Shown piece by piece: positions 50,105-60,974 of a DNA stretch of 64,000 nucleotides. The translations under genes and the position numbers were made by a program. Below the pieces are notes generated by a model, which had not been told where the DNA came from, did not search any database, and saw only the letters and a program-made list of their open reading frames with translations. Position 1 is the first letter of the stretch. Each line of letters starts with the position of its first letter. Location of the stretch: NCBI RefSeq assembly GCF_047496725.1, contig NC_132982.1, positions 6,341,001 to 6,405,000 of the forward strand, read 5' to 3'. The DNA is from Anoplolepis gracilipes. Taxonomy: Eukaryota; Arthropoda; Insecta; Hymenoptera; Formicidae.

Positions 50105-53100
50105 CGTTGAAAAGTTTTACATCACGAGCTCGAGACAATTCAGTCTTGACCCTACGGAGACTATTAACGCTAAACATCCAATCTCATCTCGACTTCCTAA
50201 TAACGCTTTCGTTCCGAATCATCCCCTATGTGTCTACGGGAGCAGAGAAAACGGCTTTAGCATGCAAAGTATCTTAAACTTCTAAAGCGCCTTAAGCGTT
50301 CCGAGCATCTCCAACCTGAGTACTAGTAAAAAAAAATTGACCACATTTAAAGTACTTTAAAGTGGTAAAATGTCAGATTTTAGCTCACAGCATTGAATAT
50401 ACTCTTTAAATTCTGCTGTTTCAATTCCGCGGTCTGATATTACCCGGTCGTTTTTTTTTTTTTTTTTATTTAATTTTTGTAATAATCTGATATTTTGACA
50501 GAAAAATCGAGTTATTAAGATTGACATGTATAATAATTTATTTCGCACGGATTCAAAAACCTTTAATTAATCCTTACATTATTAGGGTCGCAACGGTAAG
50601 GGCTCAATCTTCGTGTGGGCGTCTGGAAACGGTGGTCGAGATCATGACAATTGCAACTGTGACGGCTACACCAACAGCATTTGGACTCTATCCATCAGTA
50701 GCGCGACCGAAAATGGCCTTGTGCCCTGGTATAGCGAGGCGTGCTCGTCGACTCTCGCTACCACTTACAGTTCAGGCTCTACTGGCGAGAAGCAGGTTGT
50801 CACTACGGATTTGCATCATCATTGTACGAGCAGCCACACAGGCACGTCGGCGTCGGCACCATTGGCGGCCGGTATTTGCGCCCTCGCCTTAGAAGCGAAT
50901 AGAGATCTCACCTGGAGGGACATGCAACACATTGTGGTCAGAACTGCCAAACCTGCGAACCTGCAGGCACCTGATTGGGTGGTTAACGGTGTTGGTAGAA
51001 ACGGTGAGAAACTCGCTTATTTCTTGATAAATAATAAATTATCTCTTCTAAAGAATTGTCATAAAAACAAAGAAATTCTTAGAATTATTAGCAAAGTTAC
51101 GTGATGATATGTAAGTAAAATTAAATCATCATTTCAATTTTAAAGAAAGGAAATTTAGAAGTAATTGATAAACATTTACATTTTTTATTAAAATACTTTA
51201 ATTTATCTATAATCACACAATCTATTTAATAAATCTATTTAATAAATTGATAATTATATATATTAATTCAGATATATCTACTTATTGTTAGTTAGTACCA
51301 TTAATTGAAATAAAAAATCGGTTAACTATGTCAGAGTTGCATTTTATGTCTGACAGTGAGCCATAGCTTCGGTTACGGTCTGATGGACGCCACTGCCATG
51401 GTACGTTTAGCGAGAAGATGGAGAACCGTTCCAGAGCAACACAAATGCGAAGTATCGGCGCCACACACAGGCAGGTAAGTGCTCGTAAATTGCGTTGTTA
51501 AATAAATGAGAGCAATTTCAAAATCAGTGTGTCTTATTGCAAGTATCGATACGTTAATGAAATAAAAGATGTGACGATTGGATGGAAAATTATCGATCTT
51601 GAAAAAAATATTCTAAAATGTGGAAAATCGAGATTTGATTCGACTGTGTATCACTATCTGTCTTTAAAGGAGTAAACACGTTGCTCGTAGATTACAAATT
51701 CATTCAAGCATTCGACTATCGTCAAACGAGCTTTATTCACTTGAAATTGTACTGAATCACGTGTAATACGTCACTTGTCGAGGATTGTAAGGAGTAAGAA
51801 CAGATAGTATTTTGCATTAAATGGACACAATTTACATAGTTTATAACTTTGAAGTTAAAACAATTAAGTATAAAAATCTTTTACATTCAATTTAATGTAC
51901 AATATTTATTAATTCATTTCCAAGTAATTATTTACTCTAACACGAATTTTCTAATATTTATTTGTATTTTAAAATAAAAGTTGTTTGAAAAGCATATATT
52001 ATAATAATATTAATAATTATCTTGAGATAATTTAGAAATTTTTTAATTATTTAATTTATTGTAATATATACGTACAAACACTTTTACTTGTATAAAATAA
52101 CGCAGATGATATAAATTTAACATAAATTCAGTATTGTAATGTATGAAGAATAACAACGATTTTCTTTCTATTTAACTTACTGTTACTGAAATAATATCGT
52201 GCTAAAAGCATATTCGAGAAGAGGCATAAATAAACACTTGACCGAGTTATTTGAGCGATGATTTAAAATCGGCAATAGTGTATTTATAAAAATGTATTCA
52301 TGTAAAAATATACTTGCGAAGAATTTTTTGCACAAGCTTAACACTTGACCCGAATTTCGTCTACTTTCTAGGACAATACCTCCAAAGAGCCAATTGGTTC
52401 TCGACTTACATGTCAAGGAGTGTAGGGGCGTTAATTTCCTCGAGCATGTTCAGGTAAGTTGAGCACATCACTCACATGTGACATTGCTAATTAGAGGAAT
52501 TCGTGTCTCGGTCATGAAACACACATACACACACACGACGAATAACAATTTTAAGAACAGTTTTCAAATTGTTTTTCTTTGACGTTGAATCGCTAGAATT
52601 TTTATCTTTCCTTCGAATAAAAATTGATCTATTTTTCATCACTGATACACTTGCTATTGTTTTACACTGTTTTTAGAAAAAATAAACTATAATATGTCAA
52701 ATATTATTTCATTGTTGCACAAATTAACTTTTGATATATTAATGACTGTATCTACTAATGAAATGTAATTACTAGACCGTGTTTAAATCAGTTATTTTTA
52801 TTATAAAGAAGTTAAAGTATAATATTAAAGAAGTTAATTCAATTAAGTTAAGTGTTCTTATACAATTATTAGTTTTACGACACAAAATTATCTCATAAAT
52901 TCTACATCTTGTCCGTTTTTTAAATTAATTAATTAATTAGCAGAATTAGATAAATATATTAAATTATTAACGAAATACATGTAACATATATTTGAAAATT
53001 TTTTGATTTTCTATTTATGTGTATCAAGGTGTAACGAATTATACTAGTAATATGTACAAAGAATATACACATCATTTGTGATAATGACACAATGATTTGT

Positions 53101-56100
53101 CGCAGGCAAAGGTATCGCTGATGGCAGCGAGACGAGGAGATCTTCAGATACAGCTAACATCTCCTCAAGGCACGAAGAGCACTCTTCTCGCCAAGAGACC
53201 GCATGACGTTTCGAAGGCCGGCTTCAGCCAATGGCCATTCATGTCGGTGCACACGTGGGGAGAGAGACCGCACGGAACCTGGAAATTAGAAATTCACAAT
53301 GAGGGTCGATATCTCGGTAAGTGAATCGCACGATATCATATTTTATTGTCGCGTAACCAGAAGAATTAACGATGACGAGTGATTTAATACATAATATTAA
53401 TTGATAATATTGATTTGGACTTATCTGTCTTTAATATCTTGATTTTCATTGTTGTAATTCACATTAACTAAACAAATATTAAGCATATTAAAACCAGTTA
53501 ATTAAATCATTGTTAGAACTAATACTGCTCAATCGAAAAATTATTTATTTGATTGAGTAATCCGTCGGAAAAATAAATAAATCATTAGCATATTAAAAAA
53601 AAAATTGTGCTCGTACAGAGTCTTTACATTTTCAAAGTTTCTCTAATCTGTATAAATCTTGAAATTTTGTTACTTTTAATCAATTAGATTAATGCAACTT
53701 ACGATACATAAAAATTATTTATGGCATATATCAAAATATCAGGTTACAGTTTTTTTCAGATGTATAGAAAAATCTTTACTAAATAATTTTAATTAGAGAG
53801 CATTAAATGTAATATAAATTTATTTGATTCATATATATATATATGTTAAGAATTTTATGCTCTCTAATGTTATTAACCTGCTTTATAAAAAATGTTTTTC
53901 AATCATTATTTGAAATATACATGTCATTAGCAGATGAAATATTTAATAATATTATTGTCATACAAAAAAAGTGTTATACGCTCGCGTGAAGCATAATCTT
54001 AGATTAGAATGTCAAAGACAAACATCTTGGAGATTACGCCGACATTAGATTCAGCAACCAGAGATGCCGTTCGCTGATCTAAATTTCAAATAGAATTTCA
54101 CCTTGTTCGTCGTAACAATAGTTTCCAAGTGTCCAAGCAGTGCCGTCATAAGGTCACGGTTACTGACTTCTCTGTCAGTTGCAGACTGCCGGTCGGAAGT
54201 GCCGACAAGAAACCAGCTGATATTGACATTTAGTAATTCTCACAAGTAAAACTACAATAAAACAACTCTATTTCTTTAATATACGATCAGGAAATTTCTC
54301 TTCCCACAATCGTAGAGATAAATCATAAAGAATTAATCCATTCATACGTGTGATATCAGGATGGAATAGTTTCCACATACCTAGCATTGCATGCACATTC
54401 TGCAATGCGAGTCGGTCGGCAGGATTCTCGTAGTTCGTGTCTAGGACGCCACAGGGAGGGCTCTTACGTAAGCCCCATGCGCACACGCGATTACCTAAGA
54501 AGGTGCATTATCCCCGGAGGTGGATAATTGCCGGTTTCAAGCAAAAGTACTCCTGCTTTACCCTTAACGCAGATAGCAGAGAGAAGCTTCGCGGCAGATC
54601 TCGAGTAAGGTACAAGCATTAAAACCACTTCGAACTGTTTCCTCGTCTGCTAATCAGGGTCGATGGTTACATAAATTTCCTTATGCGCCCCTAAAGCTAT
54701 ATAGCATGAGAGCTGTAAAGCGCATTCATTATTGCGTAAAGTCGTAGCCTGCGTTTCGAGAAGCGAGAATACCGCAGGATATTTCGGTCGCTCTTGAATC
54801 ATCTCGCTGTTTTCAACCAGCGCAAATACTCCATAGACGTATCTCGCACTCGCCCATAAACGCGACGTATACGAACGAGAGAAATCTTCACTATTGCAGC
54901 TTTCTCGTTAATTCCCTTTAAGACGCTGAGGAACACGTGAATCTTATGCGACGACTATATCGAGCTATTATTCGTTTAACGACGGATCTGACCAACATGT
55001 TATCTTTTAATTTGTTCGATAGTTTTACCCGGTGCACTATGTTACAATAATATAATAACGCCAGCGTGAGCACCTCATCACATTTCTATCTCCCCCTTTA
55101 ATCATGACGTTCGCTTTCTTTCCGCTGCATTCTTGGACGCATTCCGGATCAGGACGTGCTACTCTGCACGAATGGGCGCTGATCTTCTACGGTACTTCGA
55201 CGCTACCCGATCGGACGGAATACGCTATTTACACTCCGGCTGGCATGAGTATACCCAGACGACCGTTGGTGAAACCGCGCGAGACCTCTTTCTCGAAGAA
55301 TCAGAACGCCTCGACAAAGGGCAAGCAAACGCAACACAAGTCTGATAAATCCGGCAGCCTGAGCCCGCCTTACGTAGTGAACACGCAGATTCAGGCTCAG
55401 AGGAAGGGCAAAGCTCGTGGTCAGCATAAGAACGGCAAGTCGGCCAATCGACCAAGCCCTAAGCCCACCGCTCAGACCTTGCGAGGGCTCTCCGGGGTTA
55501 ACAGAGGGCCTAATAACGTAGTCGGGGACATGCGTTTAGTCACGTCAAGACCGCGCGGTAGAAGTACACCGAGCCCGATTACCAGCACGGTGACTCAAGT
55601 CGTCGCGACGACGAAAACGCAGATCACGACGACGAATAAGCACAAAATCGTCGATCTTGCGACTTCCTCACCCCTTCAGAGAGGTCTGATCTTGTTGGAA
55701 CCGCCAGCAAAAGCGGCCACAAACAAGGTTCCGGCAGTATTTCAGCAATATCCCAAGATCCAGCAGCTATATCCAGTTTATGGCGGAGCTCGTGGAATCG
55801 GCCAACAACATGCAACCAGAGCCAAAGGACTTGATTTGTTACAGGACGAGCAGTTCGATTCAAGGAACTTGCAACTGGACAAGGGTACTTAAATATTTTC
55901 GGAGGAGAGCCGGCGAGACGCGTCGATTGTTTAACGACGACGGTCGGAAGCTCGATTTATTATATTTATACATTAATTAATTATTTCGATTTAATCGGTT
56001 TTCCCTATAGTCAATATAAATTTTTAATCCTACAATTAAATTAAATTAGATATTTTAATAAAATTTAATGCGCTATATTAGAGGCATCTTTCATATGACT

Positions 56101-57947
56101 CTCTTCATACGTAATCACGTAGTAGATTTTAAATAGACGTAAGTTTTGAATTAAAAAAATTAGATATGAATGCCTACATAATTAGAATGTGATAATTTGT
56201 TCCGAGAAACGCAGAGTTGATGAAACATTTCGGCGAAAAAAATATAGCCTCGTGTACTCAGATAACCACAAACGCGCGCAGTGAGTAATGATAGCAATCT
56301 ATATACGCTATTGTTAGCCAAGGGCAATATTTTGTTGGACAACAAAGAGAATCGTTTCACAGCTTCCGATCGTTTCGTATTCGCTTCCACGTGTCCGCCC
56401 GCGCTACCATACAAAGTACAGAAAGTAGAGATGCAGTATCGCGCAAAAGCCGAAGATTAAACGGATCTATTGGAATTTGGTTTTCGTATTCTGCCTTTTG
56501 CTGGACTTCTGTTTCGCTGATTGCGATCGTCCCGTGTGATCACCGTTATTTTCGTTTGTACACGAGCATATTATCTATAGTTATTAATATGTCGCACTTT
56601 AGACAAGCTTATTTCGTGTTATCCACGTTTGTATCCACTTTTATATTCACGTATTCTCCTATCTTGAATTCAGAATGTTCCGCGTGGAGTGCATGTTTTA
56701 CGAAACGTAATGAGAATTTATTTTTTATGTAATTTACTCTCCTCTATTTAAAAATAAAAGAATTCTTGATATTTTTTTGTAATATTTTACTTTATCTCTA
56801 ATATTTTTTATCAAATGCGCAAATTACTTTACGCGGAATATTTTGTATGTGTGTTGTAATATTTTTCTGTAGCTCGTTAGATATATAATAGGTAATGTCG
56901 TAAGTGAAATTTCATTGTTGTTTAATTTCCGTTACGTATTAGATAATTTAAAATACTATTGTTTGTGCTTAGATTGTAGAAATTATTAAATAGTTTATTT
57001 AATATCTGTAAGCAACCTTTGAAGATATTTGATTTTCAAAAACACTGCACTTTAAGGCATTTTATTTCCAATTATTATGAATAAAAGCAAATCTGTATAA
57101 TTGTATGTACATTTGCATGATTTTAATACGCACGAGTGAAAAATAAATTTTAATACTCTCATTAAAATTTATCTTATTATCGACGTTTATATTTAGTGTC
57201 ATTGTAATTTTAATAATACGATAAAATAAAATAATATTATAAAATAATATAATATTTAATTTTCACGTGTCAATAAAAGAAAAATTGTCAATTTCCTGTA
57301 TGACTGCTATCAAAATTATTAATCATTTGATATAGTATTTTTTAAATTGTAAGTTATTCGTCATCGAATTAGCGTTCATTAAACTTCCGGAAGATCCCTT
57401 CTCTTCTAAGCGAGATATACAAAGAGATTTTGCATAGTTTCACTTGTTTTTGTATTAAACTTTTTTCATGTTGCTTTTTCCTACTGCTAATTGAAGTTCC
57501 TTACGAAAGCGATAGGTCGATAATAGGAAAACTTATCGAGACCGGTAACACGCGCTATAGCCTTCAATCTAAACTTTCAATGACTTGATTATCAATGAGT
57601 TTCGTATGCAGTCCTGAGCGCATCCGTGTGCGTCGGCTATTTAATGCATTGCGCGCATATACTACCGTATATTTATTATCTTTGTAGTATAAATCATTTC
57701 CTGCAGATTTTGTGCATTTCACATGTTTGTCTTCAAAAAACAAAAACGGAAAATTATAATATTTTTTAATGCTTAAGATATATCTCGTTCTCGTGTTATA
57801 TGCCTAGTTTTTATGTCATCAAAAAAAGGAGAATGTTCAAGAAAAAATATACGGCAAATATTTTTTTTTATTAGACGCATTTTAATGTAAAATCCACTTA
57901 ATATTAATATTATGTTAATGTTATTATTATTGCTTATTTTAAGAAAT

Positions 57948-58013
<66 letters not shown>

Positions 58014-60111
58014 ACACAGAAGGTGACAGTAATTCACTGGAAAATCATCTTTTCTAAAACAGCAGCGATTTAGTGAAAATTGCTCTCATAATGATGCTCG
58101 TCATTACGCATCGCGCTCGTTATCTCCTTTTAGAATTCTCGAATTTTAGATTATCAGATAACCGCAAATCGTTCAAAATTGCAACGTGACGAATGGTAGT
58201 GAAAACCGCTAATGCGTGCCGTGAAATGGAAAAGCCAACGCGATCAGACAAAGTCCATCATTGGCGATCGAGCAGCTCTCTCGTTCATCATCGTTACTAA
58301 ATAATTTCCGCCGCGATTGGAAATTTTTTTTTACTCGCTTAACCCGATGATGGTTTCCGCTCTTAAGACATTATTATCACGGCTCGTCTGTTTTCAATAC
58401 GCGCGCGCTAACGACCCTTCGAGTACAATGCCCTTACATCCTATTGTCTTACGGGTAGCCGACCACGTTCCCTCGATCGACTTTTGACATTTTTGTTTCC
58501 CTTGCACCCTTGCTTCTTCCCTCAGTTCAGTTCCCTCAACTCGATCGCCAGCAAATTTATTTTTTCTCGATATTTCCCGTAAAACGACTACCGTCCAATC
58601 GTCGCGATGCTTGACATTTTACAACCGTCTTGAGCCTCGTGCAACAGGAATATAAGGATACTTTAACGACGACTTTATTATAGCCGGTAGTTTACGTTTC
58701 CGGACAGCGATAAAAAAATAGTACACACGAGAGCAGTCTCGTCACGAGTCAACGACAAATTGAATTCGTTTTTTCACCGTTTTGATTTCCGCTCGCTCAT
58801 ACGCAACCCGTCTCTCGTCTCTATTTGCAAAATTAAATTTTTCTCATGAAATGATTTTATTTAAACCCGCATACTGTACGCTTTAGTTTTTTTTTCCTTA
58901 TGCTGTTAATGAAATAAATTAGGTAATAATATTAACAATTTTATATTTACAAAAGTTAATCTACCTCTCAAAAGATTCATTTTATTTAGTCTTTAAATAA
59001 AATAATAAATAATAGAATATTTTGATATAAAAATAACGAATTTTTATTATCTAGAAAACAATGTTCTTATTTTATAATAAATTCTTTGAATTTATTTTTT
59101 GATTGGTATGTAAATTGCTGCGGCATATTATCATACAAACCAACTGACTGAGTAATTTAATGTCATCTTTTAATAACTGTTAGTCGAGAAGACAGGTTAT
59201 TTAAAATTAGCTTCTATGTAGTGTGCGATGAAAACATACAGATGTATCTTACCCGACGTAAAAACGATAATCGTCTACGAGTTCTTACCGTCTTCTCATT
59301 GCAAAGTTCTCTTTACATTTTAATTTCGACGTATATATTTCGTTGTGTAAATATGCACGGAGACTCACTCTTGATTACTCAGTTATTTTTAACTCTTATT
59401 TAATCAAGACTCGCAACTTTCTCTCTTTCTTTCTCTTTGTTCCCACGAGCAAACTTAGGACAAAATTTTCCCTACGGCATCGTAACGCTTTATTAATTTC
59501 CCGACGGCGCCGTCGACGTTCTCGTCATCTCTTCCGCTGTCTCGCGTTCGTCTCTATCTCCTGAAACCTTTAATTTTACTGCTCCTTCACCTGTGCCGAG
59601 ACCTTATGTTATATTTGCAGACAAGATCGAGAAATAATTTGCGAGAAAGTCAAAAGTACATCTTTCGACAGATATATAGATATAATAAAATACCGATGAA
59701 ATAAAAATCATCTACCAAATCGAATAATAAATTATGTACGTTCCAATACCTATTAATTATGAATGAATGTTCCGTAAAACTTGTGCCATTTGCTTGAAAA
59801 ATCACGCGTGTGATCTTTGTAATATTTTTGATATTGCACGAAAATAATACATTTATAATCTCCAATCTTTAGACCCTCGTCCATGGAAATGACTGCGAGA
59901 TTTAAATGCGTAAAAGCTTGCATTTCCAGTCTCTGGAACCACAGTATGTATCATGTAAAATCAATTACGGTTGATTGCAATCATGTCTGCATGCGTGTAT
60001 TTAACAGTAAGTAGTTATTATTTCATAATAAATGATATTTTCAGCAAACGATAAAACTTTCAGTTTAGTATCTTCAAGACTTGCATTTTTTTGTATTTTA
60101 CCGTTTTTCTA

Positions 60112-60146
<35 letters not shown>

Positions 60147-60974
60147 ACATCTTATGTTTTTTGTTGAACATTATGAGTGTTTAAAGGCTTAAAAAAATAC
60201 TACAAACGAAAGAGAATGTACACATATTATTATATAGACAGAAGAATGTTGCAGAGGAAGCAACAAATTAGTAAGGCATTACGAGATGCGCTTTAGTTTC
60301 CTTTTCTTGTAGATACACATATATTTTTCCTTCTGTTTCTGATGTGTAGTCGAATCACAATCTTACGCACAATCTTTTAAACGTGATGATATTCATAATT
60401 CAACTATTAGCTTTAATCTCGCCAATGTATTGTTTCAGATACCCTAGAAGAGTGGAAGATGATGTTCTTCGGCACGGAGACTTCGGTGGAGGTGGATGAC
60501 GAGCTGGACAAGGACAAACCATTGCCGCCAGTGGTTCACCAGGATGTGATCCAAAACAATGCAGCCTCGGAGAATGTCCGGCACAACGCCGTGGACACTG
60601 AGGGTGATCCGTGGACCGGCAGCCAGCAGGTGGACCGGGTCTCCCATCCGGAGGTGCAGAAACCAACGACGGAGAACCAGACGAGCGGCTGCGCTGCCCT
60701 CGAAACCGGGGGCAGCAGGTGCCTAGGTGGGTGCCTCATACTACTCCTTCTAGCCTACCTGACCGGCTGGCCCGACTGGCGGGAGCTGATCACCAGCTGG
60801 CCAGCCTCGACGGACAGTCGGAGCGAGTCGGGCGCGGAACCGGACCGACTGCTGATCGCAGCAGCGAGTAGCGTTATTTCGACGACGACGACGACAACGT
60901 CGTGGATCAGCGACGTGACGATGCAGCGCGTTTCGGCGATAAATCGCTTGCCGGGAGCACGCGGATGTTCATGA
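41643..60974 (+). CDS. Fur1: Furin-like proprotein convertase 1 (5' end missing)
   Basis: Calcium-dependent subtilisin-family endoprotease that cleaves secretory precursors after R-X-K/R-R in the trans-Golgi, endosomes or at the surface. Shared exons: 41643-41861, 42346-42474, 43612-43777, 44602-44774, 50586-51003, 51357-51474, 52372-52453, 53106-53316; then either 55153-55892 or 60439-60974. All joins are GT-AG and in phase. The first exon covers the prodomain end, with an inner site VAKR-S, the main RIKR-D site (after 41786) and a pH-sensor-type His (DDWFHMEHR). Catalytic Asp is at 42430-42432, His (NRHGTRCAGE) at 43690-43692, oxyanion Asn (ASGNGG) at 50628-50630 and Ser (GTSASAP) at 50847-50849, so the core looks active. 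The P domain follows with the conserved RRGDL motif at about 53130-53144. Visible protein is 751 or 683 residues depending on the last exon. The signal peptide and N-terminal prodomain exons lie upstream and were not found. Confidence 0.96.
46907..47016. repeat. Long palindrome: perfect 74 bp core with extended arms
   Basis: Positions 46921-46994 form a perfect 74-bp palindrome (37-base arms, no loop) centred on a short AT run at 46957/46958. It holds GTACATAC and GTATGTAC around the centre and ATTCATTTAT with ATAAATGAAT at the ends. Outside it, 14 more bases (46907-46920) pair with 47003-47016 after an 8-base insertion on the right (46995-47002). It is followed by a short direct repeat of TCTAATAGGAG and a (TA)n tract. 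It lies in a Fur1 intron. Confidence 0.93.
47032..47069. repeat. (TA)n microsatellite
   Basis: About 19 TA units directly downstream of the palindrome, within the large Fur1 intron. Confidence 0.95.
49828..49873. repeat. (TA)n microsatellite
   Basis: TA units with a single G interruption, in the large Fur1 intron. Confidence 0.95.
50051..50103. repeat. Compound (GC)n(AC)n(AT)n repeat
   Basis: A short alternating GC run grades into AC and then AT dinucleotides: an alternating purine-pyrimidine tract of about 53 bases. Such tracts can adopt left-handed DNA. It lies about 480 bases before the Fur1 catalytic-Ser exon. Confidence 0.9.
53317..55152 (+). other. Fur1: Fur1 intron before alternative exon A
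   Basis: Starts GTAAGT, ends GGATCAG. It contains the small inverted repeat near 53792-53862. The part at 54000-55100 is less AT-rich and has short open frames; one on the minus strand (54268-54486) reads in a protein-like way (ENPADRLALQNV) but matches nothing I know. It could be a degraded insertion. Confidence 0.6.
53792..53862. repeat. Short inverted-terminal-repeat element candidate
   Basis: The outer sequences TTAGAGAGCAT and ATGCTCTCTAA are reverse complements about 70 bases apart, with partial pairing continuing inward (TAAAT with ATTTTA). The middle is AT-rich with a (TA)n core. The size and layout fit a tiny MITE-like or hairpin sequence. No target duplication can be called in such AT-rich flanks. 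Confidence 0.5.
55153..55892 (+). CDS. Fur1: Fur1 alternative last exon A (no membrane segment)
   Basis: Acceptor CCGGATCAG is followed by an exon in phase with the donor at 53316/53317. It encodes the last P-domain strand (TLHEWALIFYGTS) and then about 230 residues rich in Ser, Thr, Lys, Gln and Pro, ending in TAA at 55890-55892. The tail has basic clusters (QRKGKARGQHK) and a Thr/Val stretch, but no hydrophobic segment and no Cys, so this isoform is predicted to be soluble or secreted. The open frame also runs upstream of the acceptor, which is taken as chance. It repeats the strand encoded by the exon at 60439, so the two should be mutually exclusive. Alternative C termini are known for Drosophila Fur1. 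Confidence 0.85.
56057..56062 (+). terminator. Candidate poly(A) signal after Fur1 exon A
   Basis: AATAAA 165 bases beyond the TAA of the exon at 55153-55892. It would let the shorter transcript end before the exon at 60439 and so fits an alternative-terminal-exon model. Support is positional only. Confidence 0.42.
57950..58011. repeat. (TA)n microsatellite, about 31 units
   Basis: The longest uninterrupted dinucleotide run in the window, between the two alternative last exons of Fur1. Confidence 0.96.
60439..60974 (+). CDS. Fur1: Fur1 alternative last exon B (transmembrane tail)
   Basis: Acceptor TTGTTTCAG; the exon joins in phase to the donor at 53316/53317 and encodes DTLEEWKMMFFGTET, the same final P-domain strand as exon A, then a Asp/Glu/Pro-rich juxtamembrane stretch with one N-glycosylation sequon (NQT). 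A hydrophobic segment follows (GGCLILLLLAYLTGW, about 60723-60770) flanked by Cys. A Ser/Thr-rich presumed cytosolic tail of about 65 residues ends in TGA at 60972-60974. The tail contains six consecutive Thr codons (60882-60899) in an ACG-type repeat. This is the classical type I membrane form expected of furin. The hydrophobic core is short, at about 15-17 residues. Confidence 0.9.

Larger units (their letters stand above)
44775..50585 (+). other. Fur1: Large Fur1 intron (5.8 kb)
   Basis: Intron between the exon with SLSLNPQHI and the exon with the oxyanion Asn and catalytic Ser. It starts GTGAGT and ends ATTATTAG. It contains the palindrome at 46907-47016, (TA)n tracts at 47032-47069 and 49828-49873, a poly(T) at 49300-49322 and the compound (AC)n(AT)n repeat at 50051-50103. 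Moderately complex stretches at 46370-46660 and 49430-49630 could be old insertions, but no coding motif was recognised. Confidence 0.7.
55893..60438 (+). other. DNA between the two Fur1 last exons
   Basis: First the presumed 3' UTR of the exon-A transcript, then intron for the exon-B transcript. AT-rich to about 57900, then a long (TA)n tract at 57950-58011. A less AT-rich block follows at 58020-58830 with no open frame of note. A plus-strand open frame at 56391-56732 is Ser/Phe/Ile-rich and unconvincing. A further (TA)n run is at 60115-60141. The acceptor before exon B is TTGTTTCAG. Confidence 0.5.

Noticed and set aside
55104..55152. In-frame ATG upstream of Fur1 exon A as a separate gene start
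   Set aside because: The sequence from 55153 continues the P domain in phase with the upstream donor; the preceding codons are intron read-through.
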